Assembly (NCBI GenBank): GCA_905221605.1
Contig: CAJNDS010001602.1
Location: 672,161 to 736,160 of the forward strand
DNA length: 64,000 bases
DNA from: Symbiodinium natans
Lineage: Eukaryota > Sar > Dinophyceae > Suessiales > Symbiodiniaceae
Reading direction: 5' to 3'
Below are positions 1 through 9,300 of the stretch, in pieces; the stretch's first letter is position 1, and the number at the start of each line of letters is the position of its first letter. The notes below the pieces were generated by a model. That model saw only the letters and a list, made by a program, of their open reading frames with translations, was not told the DNA's origin and made no database searches. The position numbers and the translations under genes were made by a program.

Positions 1-861
1 TCGGGGCTCCAGTGTTTAGTAGGGAATGAGGGAAGTAGGGCCCTATGTAATCCCTTAAAGGGTATATATAGGGCCGTCATTCCCTCATTCCCTACTAAGA
101 ACCAGCCAGTAGAAGGGACCCTTGTTCCTTTTTAGAAGTTGCCGTACCAGATCCCGGACCCGAAAAGGAACCTCGCTTGGAGCACTACCCACCTTATGAA
201 TGCTTTTATTTTCGCGGGTCCCTCCGTAGTCCTGAAAGCACTGACCCCAGGGGTTCGCACCCGCAAGGGCTTTAGGGTTTAGGGTTTCGGGCTTTACTGG
301 AGTTTAATTCAAGTCTTTAGGCTTCCCCTAAGTCTGCTCCTCTAGGGTTCCTTAAGCCAAGGGTAACCCTAGGAGTCCAAGGGTTGGATTCCCATATGGA
401 CTCGCGAGATTTAGGTTCCTGTCTGGGGTCGAGACGTTCAGGCTTTCGGCCTTAAGTTTTGGGCTTTGGGGTTTTAGGATTTTAGATGTAAGGTCTGGGG
501 TTTTAGGGTTTCAGGTTTGAGGTTTAGTGAAGTGGTGTTGTCAAACTTAGGCCGTAGTCAGTAGGCTTGAAGAGCTTTGCCCAGAACTCCTGGGACCTCA
601 GTGGAAGACAGGTTGCTATGGGTTTACTTCTTGGGTTCATTGTTTACGAAACCACAAGCCCTAAGCCCAACATGAGGACCTCAAGGATTATAGGGTTCAG
701 AGATAAACGCCTTAAAGCCCTAAATCCCTTATTTCACCCAAGCCCACACACTCGTTACTCTACCCATAAACCTCAAACTGTAAAACCCAAAACCCACGCC
801 CTACCCTAAAACTGTTAACCCCAAACTTCAAACCTTAACGCCCAAAAATCGCCTGGCCGAG
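1..861. other. Left-edge intronic sequence
   Basis: No convincing coding exon was seen here. It holds a hairpin element at 15-104, then G-rich TTTAGGG-like sequence (about 265-530), then C-rich CCCTAAA-like sequence (about 655-845) that runs up to the acceptor of the first recognised RCC1-like exon. By the rule seen in the rest of the window this is the inside of a plus-strand intron, so the gene starts left of the window. Confidence 0.5.
15..104. repeat. Hairpin element, family E
   Basis: The left arm TAGTAGGGAATGAGGGAA is answered at the right end by its exact reverse complement TTCCCTCATTCCCTACTA, with about 50 nt between the arms. No coding capacity. It looks like a short MITE-like palindrome. 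Only one copy was found. Confidence 0.6.
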
Positions 862-936
862 GACGTGGGGCCACCCCACCCACCCCAGCTACGGAGGCGA
901 CAGCCGGGCTGTGCAGTCGCAGCTTCAGAATGTGAG
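862..936 (+). CDS. Gene A exon 1 in window (WG...GGDS...VQ half-repeat)
   Basis: Reads (x)TWGHPTHPSYGGDSRAVQ then SQLQNVR. The acceptor is GAG at 859-861; the exon starts with one base that completes a split codon. The donor is GC at 937-938 after AG, phase 2. The TWG...GGDS...VQxQL pattern is the second half of the RCC1-like repeat. C-rich sequence precedes it and TTTAGGG-like sequence follows. Confidence 0.75.
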
Positions 937-3900
937 GCCAGTCGGGTTTCGGGTTTAGGGGGGAGGGGCGGGCCCATGTGTGTAGAAGGATTTCTCTTAT
1001 ACATGGTGTCGCTACACTTTGTTGCTCATGTTCTTTGGGTTTGGTCAGGCTTGTGCTCAACGTGGTGTTGAGCCTACGCGCCCCGACTCTAAACCCATGA
1101 CTCTGACACATAGGGTTCAGGGGTACTTTTATGAACCTCCCAAACCTTACATCCTAAACCCTCAACCCTCAACCCCAAACCCTAAACCCGAAACCCTAAA
1201 CCCTAAACCTTCCCACGTGACCTTGACAAGCTCCAGGAAGGTTTGCGCCTCTAGTGGCGCGTTCGCAGCGATCCTCGACGACGGATCGGCACATTGGCTG
1301 AAGCAGGTTAGAGGTTAGGGTTTGGGGGGTGGAGGGACCTCTTTTGTCAGGGCCTGGGGCCCAGAGATAGAAGGTGCCCCAGTTTGGAACGAGCGCTACT
1401 TGAAGGCTCTTGAATCTATATAGGGGTTTTTGAACTTGTGACACCCTCAAGGCCCGAACCCCCCACATCGAAAACTCCCACCCCTACGCCGCTTCTGGAT
1501 ATCTTTTGACTTGTTCGGGGGGGAGGGGGAACTTAGGGTTCAGAAGGGCAGGGTTGAGGGCACTGGGTGCTTGAATCGCACGATCGTTGGCGGAGAGACA
1601 CCATCAACTCGAACACCGAAAGCCTCACTCATCATGGGCAGAAGGCATCTTACCTGTTACGAGTCTTCACGTCTAGGGCCTTCCGTCTCACGGTTTAGCT
1701 GGCTGGCGTAGTGTGTGTTTACAGCCCAAGTATGCGTTCAAGGCACTTTGTGGCTAGCGGGCCCAGCTCAATCTCAGGACCTTGTGTCGGGGGGGGGGGG
1801 GTTGGGGCACGCCGGAGCTTCGCTCACAATCCCATGAGCATTTTGGATTTAGAGTCGAGGGTTCCCAAAACCTGCAAAATACGACACTAAATTCAAGCCC
1901 CTGAAGATGTTTCACAACACTCTTCTCCACACTCTCCCCCGGCCCCGTCCCCGTCCCCCCCCCCAAAAAAAAAATCAAAAACAAAAGACGCCCAACCCTA
2001 AGCCTCAAACACGCTAGAAGCCAAGGTGGTGACTTGGGGCGACCCCGAGTCTGGAGGCGACTGCAGCCGCGTGCGAAGCCGGCTCAAGATCCTGGTTTGG
2101 AGTTTTTTTTTTTTTGTGGGGGGGGGGGGGAGGAGGGGTAGGGTCTAGGGGGCGTGGGGTTCTTGGTCTCAAGGGGTATGCTTGGGCGTTGAAGTACTTC
2201 CTGTAAAAGAACTTTGAGGCCTAGCCCGAACAGAAAGCCCGAAATCCTAAACCGTTAACCGTCATCTCTAAAGCCAACCAGCCTGAACCCGTGCACCCGT
2301 GAACATTGACAGGTCAAACCCTGCACCCTCAGTCATATCCTTAGCACCTTTCACCCCTACACGCCTGAAACGGTTCTGTTCAGCCCTCAATCCCACACAC
2401 CCATTCCCAACGCAGGAAGGAATCATGCTTCTCTAGTTCTGCACCTTGCGACCGTTTTGCTTCTGCTCGTCCTAGTGCATGTCTCAAAGCACAAACACGA
2501 AACCCTTATCATCACAGACCCTAAACTCTCAACTCCTAAACACCCAAACTCGTAAACCCCTAAGCTTCCAACCCCCAACCCAAGAAGCCCTGAACTCCTT
2601 TAAACTCCTAACCCTTAAACTCCGAAACCGCCCCAAACTCCGAAACCCCAAAACTCCTAACACCCCTCTAGACCCTTAACACCCCTCTAAACTCCTAACC
2701 CTTAACACCCCTGTAACCTCCTATCCCCTCTAAGTTTACGACAATAGGGAACACAATATAGACCCAAGAATAGTAGGATTCCGACCCCAAGAAGGTACCC
2801 CTAGTTTCCGAAACCCCCCAAACCCCAAACCCCAAACCCCAAACCCCAAACCCCAAACCCCAAACCCCAAACCCCAAACCCCAAACCTCAAACCCCAAAC
2901 CCCAAACCCTAAACCCTAAACCCTAAACCCTAAACCCTAAACCCAGAAGTAAGGAGCGTTGCGCAGCTGGCGGCCACCACGGCCGCTTTCGCTGCCATCC
3001 TCAGCTGCGGCTCTGACGCTTGGCGGCGCGGGCTTTTGAGGGGCCAGGGGCTTAGGCTTGGCGGGTTTGTTTGGGGTATATTTAAGGTGATTGAAGGGTT
3101 TATTTGAGGTTTATTTAAGGAGATTTAAGGGTCTATTTGGGGTTTATTGAGGGTTTTTTGGGTTTAGGGTCCATTTAGGGTTGGGTTGGGAATTTGCTTT
3201 CGGGCTTTGTTTGCAGGTTGGTTTCGATTGTGTGATGTGTGATAGGAACGGCCAGTTCAGACCAAAGTCAAGGCACCTGGAGTGTGTTTATCTGGCTTGT
3301 TATCTAGGGTGTATTTTAGGTTTGTCTACGGTCTCATTTAGCGTTGCGTGTGTTTCTTCGGGTATGCTTCGGGGTCAATTTGAAGGTTCGTTCCTGTGTG
3401 GTTTTGTGTTGTGTCACATGTCGGGGCCCGAAGCCCCAAACCCTACAACCCCTACGTCCTCAAACCTGAACCCTAAGGACTCTTTTAGGGGTTTAGCCTA
3501 CGGGGGCGCAGTAACCCTGAACCCTGCACGCTTGAGGCTTCAACATCCAATTCTAGGGTTAAGGGTGAAGGTTTTAGGGTTGCAGGATGCAGGTTTAGGG
3601 GCAAAGAGCTCTAAACCCTAAGGATTCAAAACTTCAAAAGAACACGATTTAGGAGGCCCAGTAGTACCGGTCTTGCGACTTTTTGGGTTGGGATCTCATA
3701 GAAAGCTACTGAAGCACAAAAGGCCTCCTAAGCCCTGAGAGACCTCAGAGCAGGTGGCGGTTTCCGAAGTTAGGGGTACCTTTATTGGGGTCCTTAGTTT
3801 CAAGAGGATCCTGCTACTTGGGGATCCATATTGGGGGTCCCTAAACCCTAAACCCTAAACCCTAAACCCTAAACCCTAAACCCTAAACCCTAATTCCTAA

Positions 3901-6312
3901 ACCCCCAGGTGGTGACCTGGGGAAACAGCCACCGCGGTGGCGACAGCAGGCGCGTGCAGGAGCAGCTGAAGAATGTGAACCACATCCAGGCCCAGCTTCC
4001 TCAAGGGTTTGGCAGCATTGGGGTTTAGGGTTTGGGGTTTGGGGTTTAGGGTTTAGGGTGTTCTTTTCAACCTCAGAAGCATAAACTGAACTGCCCGAAC
4101 GGACCAATGTAGCTGGTAGCCCCACAAAGATGCCATCAGGAGGCGGTGGGGCATTTGGCAACTGTCTCAGCAAACGGGGGCCGGCTGCGAAAAGTTTAGG
4201 TTTGTCCAGTTTTGAAGACCTCCCAAAGAAGAGATCCCTCAAGCAACGCAACGCCCGGCAAGAAATCAGCCCTAAAACCATAGACTTGCAGGCTTCTCAA
4301 CTTGCAGGCTTCTCAATCTCAGCCCTAGCCAAAGGCTCCTATGTAGTACCTTTTTTGGGTAGTATACTAGAACCCCCTTCAACGAGCCCAAAAAGGAACT
4401 CTACATTAATTAGAGCCTTCAGGTAACCCCTAACCCTACGATGCAAGGCTTCTCACACCGCTTTCGCGGCTCTCCGCAGTGATGGGCATGTGCTTCGGAC
4501 AGAAGTAGGGGGTTTGGGTTTAGGGATATAATTTACAGGACCTAACCCCCCAGACCCTAAACCCCCGTTGTGTTAATTAGGGTTCCTGAAGAGAAAAAAA
4601 CGGCTACCCCAATAAGTGGGACCCGAGTGAGCAGGTACACCCTGAGTAAACCGGATCTTTTTTGGGGTAGTTCTCTATATTCGGTTCCCTGTTTAGGTCC
4701 CTGTGTGTAGTACACAACCATAAAAAGCAGGGGGCCCAAAAGGGGATTGTAATTAGAGAACGGCCCATAGAGCTCTGGGGATCCCACACCCACACGTGTA
4801 CCCCTTTCAAAAAGAAGCTTCCCCTCCACAAGCTGCTTGCCTCGCCATGGCGCCCTAGGGCCCTCATTGCCGATTATGGGGGTGCTCGGGCCTACAACTC
4901 CTTTGGGTACCCCTAAATATTAGGGGCCGCCTTAATGTTAACCTCATGTTTATAAACCCCCTCATTTAAGAAACCCCAAGCCCGGAACTCAATTATAACC
5001 CCCCCCCCCCCTCAATTCAGAAACCTCGGTCCAGGACCCTTTTTTCCGCTAGAGAACTGCCCTTCTTAAGCCAGAGAATGCCGGTAAGGGTTCTGGGTAG
5101 GTAAGGGTTGGGGGTGGTTCAGGTTTTTAAGGGACAGCCCGACCCCCCTCAATAGGGGGTCCGGGGGGGGGAAACAAATAAATTGATGGGTCCATACAAA
5201 GAAGTTCATTAAAACGAGGTTGACAGTATCGTTCTTGACCCCAAAAGGGACCATACAACCTAGAGAAGTGAGAGCAGGTGGTGACCTGGGGAAACTCCTT
5301 CCACGGCGGCGAGAGCAGCCGCCTCCAGGAGGAGCTTGTCGACGTGAGATGCGTGCAGGCAAGCTTTGGGGCCCACCAGGGTATTTAGGGGTTTAGGGTT
5401 TAGGGTTTAGGGTTTAGGGTTTAGGGTTTAGGGTTTAGGGTTTAGGGGCTTAGGGTGCTTCAGGGGTTTAGGGCTTTGGGTAATTTTGGGGTGAAGGGGC
5501 TTAGAGCTTAGGGTAATTTTAAAGGTTCAGGTTTAGGGCTTAGGGGTTTAGGATGTTCAGGAGTGCAGGGTTTTGGGTGTTTAGGGTTCTGGGTTCAGGG
5601 TTTACATGTTAGCGTTTTTCAGTGTTTTGGCGTTCAGTGTGAGTTAGGCAAGAACTGGGGTGCCAATTAGATTCGACTGGGTGATATGGGATCAGGTTGG
5701 CAATGGATGAGGCTCCTGTAGTACTTGTTGGAACCCTAAACCCTAAAATCCCTAAAATCCCTAAAACCCCTAAAATCCCTAAAATCCCTAAAATCCCTAA
5801 AACCCCTAAAATCCCTAAAATCCCTAAAATCCCTAAAGTCCCTAAAATCCCTAAAATCCCTAAAATCCCTAAAATCCCTAAAATCCCTAAAGTCCCTAAA
5901 ATCCCTAAAATCCTAAACCCTACACCCTAAACGCTATTCAATCCCTTTAGGAGCCCTTCAAGAACCGCTTGGGAGTGCTCAAGTCAGGCCTCGGGCTGCG
6001 CCTTCGCAGCCATCCGGGACGACGGCTCCGTCGTGACCTGGGGGGACGAGGCGCCGCCGGTCCTTTAGAGGCTTGTGGGGTTTAGGGTTTAGGGTTTAGG
6101 GTTTAGGGTTTAGGGTTTAGGGTTTAGGGTTCGGGTTCCCTGGGTTGAAGCAAGCAGTGGACCCTAAGCGGAGACGGGGAGTGGCAAGCCCCAAACCCTA
6201 AAAGGAGATAGGGCGTGGCAAAGTTGAACCTAAAAGGAAGTTGGGGGGGGGCAAACCCTAGGACCTGAAAGGTAAAACAGAAGAAGAAGAAGAAGAAGAA
6301 GAAGAAGAAGAA

Positions 6313-6343
<31 letters not shown>

Positions 6344-9300
6344 TCAAATGGTCGGTTCGCTTAGGGTCGAGCTCAAAACCAACCCTCTGCACTCTGAGGC
6401 TTTGGAAATGTGCCCTTGTGCTCCCCTAGCCCTCCAAAACCTAGACACCCTAGCTTCAAGGCCGTTATATGGTGGTTTCGAAACTAGGGTACCTTATTGG
6501 GGTCCGTATTGTGAGGGATGCTACTATTTGGGGGGTCTATTCTAGGGGTCCCTTATTTTCGTAAACCCCATCACCGAAGAGACGGCATCTTCCTGTCGAG
6601 ACCTGCGGCGGGGATAGCAGCCGGGTGCGGCACCAGCTGCGGAAGGTCCTTTCCGTGCAGGCGTGGCCGGATGATGCCGGATGAAGGTTGAGGGTTAAGG
6701 GATTTAGGGTTTATGGTTTAGGGATGAGGGACTGAGAGCTTGACACTTAGGTCTCATTTTGCAAGATCTGAAAATCCACAGGTTTTTAGATTCCAGTGTT
6801 CAACTAGGATATTCATCCGGGTCCTCGACCACGAGCTGAGCTATGGGGTACTGTCTTTGTGTTTGGCTGTGTTCTTTTAAGGTACTTCCTCGCTTCCTAA
6901 TGAATACATCAGCCTCAAATGAACGCTGAATCCTTCGTCATATATGCCCTGAACTACCCTGAACCCTAAACCCGAATCTGTCAACGCTAGACCCAAGAAC
7001 CTCAACCCTGAACCCCGAGGCTCTGAGGCTGAAGATGTCTTCAGCAGCCACAAGTGCGTAGAATTGCAGAGCCTGCTAGGTTGGCTTTGGGACATTTAAA
7101 ATTTTCCTTATTTGCGCTTATAAGGGACCCTATATATATATATATATTTTTATTTATACACACATTTTTCAAAGGGTTTAAAGGCCAACCCGGCCTGGTC
7201 TTTCGGCTTAGGTACGCCTTTCACTGGCTAGCGTGCCCCCACTGTGAGTATGTCTGGGAACATCTCCCAAAGCCTTTTGAGCCTTAAACCCCAAGACCCC
7301 AAGGTTTTGTGAGTTTTTGAGAGGGGTTCACAGTCACTGCTTCCCGCGGTTGAGAGTTAGGTGCAGTTGTAAAACCCATTCAACCCAAGCCGTTCCATGT
7401 ATCCCTGAGATTCAAAACAGGTGTACTTGGGCTGTAAATCGCTTCTTTCATAATGTCTTTAGTCGGTACATGGGTATAACCCTAAACCCTAAACCCTAAG
7501 AACTGTGAACCCTAAACCCGACACTGCTATAGGCTACGATTACTGCTTTGTGTGTAGGGGGGGGAAAAGGCGTCGTATGGCGCCTTCGCGGCCATCCTGG
7601 ACGATGGCTCCGTGGTTTCCTGGGGCGACTGGGGCGGAAGGTGTTTCTTTTTTTCCATTTGGGGGTGGAGGGGTTTGGGGTCCAGCTTGGGGTTTAGGGT
7701 TTCGGGTTTAGGGCTTGGGGTTTAGATGTTTGGGGTTTGGGGTTTCCGAAAATAGGGGTACCCTTTTGAAGGTCCCTCTCAGGGGATTCCATTCTATTTG
7801 GGGTTAGAGAGGGCTACCCCTTTATTTTTGGAAACACCCATTTGGGGGGTGCGGGGGTCTAGCGTTTAGGGTTCAGGGTTTAGGGAGCCCTGTATATGTC
7901 CACCACAAAAGATGCATTGTCAATCCCTCCCCCTCCCCTTCCACGAAGAAGTAGGGTCTGGCAGGGCGGGTCCAACCAACAAATGTCACAAGCATGGCGG
8001 TGGCTAGTATCTCTCCGGGAGGCCGCCGCGAAAACCAAAACTTGGGCTTGAATTTGCTTTGGATGTTAGGCTTCAGAGAATCTCCTGAATATGTTGACTT
8101 CTTGGCATCCGTAGATCACATGCGTACATTGTCATTGAGTTACAAACTATGTGGGATGAGATCTAGTACAGCGCGCAATGCCGACCAGAAGCCCATATGC
8201 CCGTAATACCCCCCCAAGCCCAAAACCCTAAAGGCCCTAAACCCATGTCTAGAAATGCCTAAGCTCTGAAAACACCATAACCCTAAACCCACAAAGCCCC
8301 AAATCCAGGAAACTCCTACCACGGTGGGAACAGCAGCTCCGTGCAGCACGAACTCCAGAACGTCGTGCAGGTGAGAGGGCCGTACTGTAGCCCACCGAAA
8401 CCCTTACATTTTGCTTGTTCGTCTGCTTGCTTCTTCACTCTTATTGAGTTTAGGAGGATTGTTCCCAGGATTTCAGAGCCCAGCTTCTAGGCTCGGATAA
8501 GATACCTCTTGTCCAGGCCACTTCGAAGATGTTTATATGGTTATTTAGGGTTCCCCCGAAAATGCTTGAGGCGTTGTGCCCCCTGCATTTTGAAAGGATA
8601 CGGATGCATACACAGAGTTACTCTTAGGCAACCCTGAAACCCTTGCCGGCCGCATCTCAACCTTGAAAAATTTGCAGCGGTTAGAGGTTGACTATCTAAC
8701 AGAGTTCGACGAGACAACCAGCCTGCGGCAGAGGATCTGCTCTAGAACCTACGCCCCAGAAGCCCTAGAAGATCCGAAGCACATCCGACAAAACGATGTC
8801 TCAGAGCCGGGGACCTTGTCCCAATGTCGGGCTTATTACCTTAACGTTCCCTCAGCCAAAACGGTACCTTGAACCCCAAACCCTAAAACCACGCACCCCG
8901 TGGCAGATCCAAGCTACCGGCTGCGCCTTCGCGGCGATACGTTCCGACGGCAGCCTTGCCCCTTGGCCTCGTAGGGGGTCTAGGGTTTCGATTTCGTTGT
9001 TTCCCACCCTAGGTGTGGGGTTTAGGGTTTAGGGTTTAGGGTTTAGGCTTTAGGCTTTAGGCTTTAGGGTTGAGCACCCTGGTGCCTTAGACAACCCTAC
9101 GCAGCCCTCAACTGCAGGTGACTTGGGGCGATCCTCGGTGCGGCGGAGAGAGCCTGCCCCTGGATGTCACAATTTAGGGTTAGGGTTTAGGGTTTAGGGT
9201 TTCGGATCTAGGGTTTAGGGTTTAAGGTTTAGTCTCAGTTCTTCTGAGACCATCGGGGTGTAATATGGGGGGTTTACGATATTAGGGGTTTGATCTTTTC

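Noticed and set aside
815-1111. Minus-strand 98-codon frame over gene A exon 1
   Set aside because: Shadow of the exon; the plus strand carries the repeat motif and phase.
5697-5930. K-I-P repeat protein
   Set aside because: Translation of the CCCTAAAAT 9-mer array at the end of an intron.
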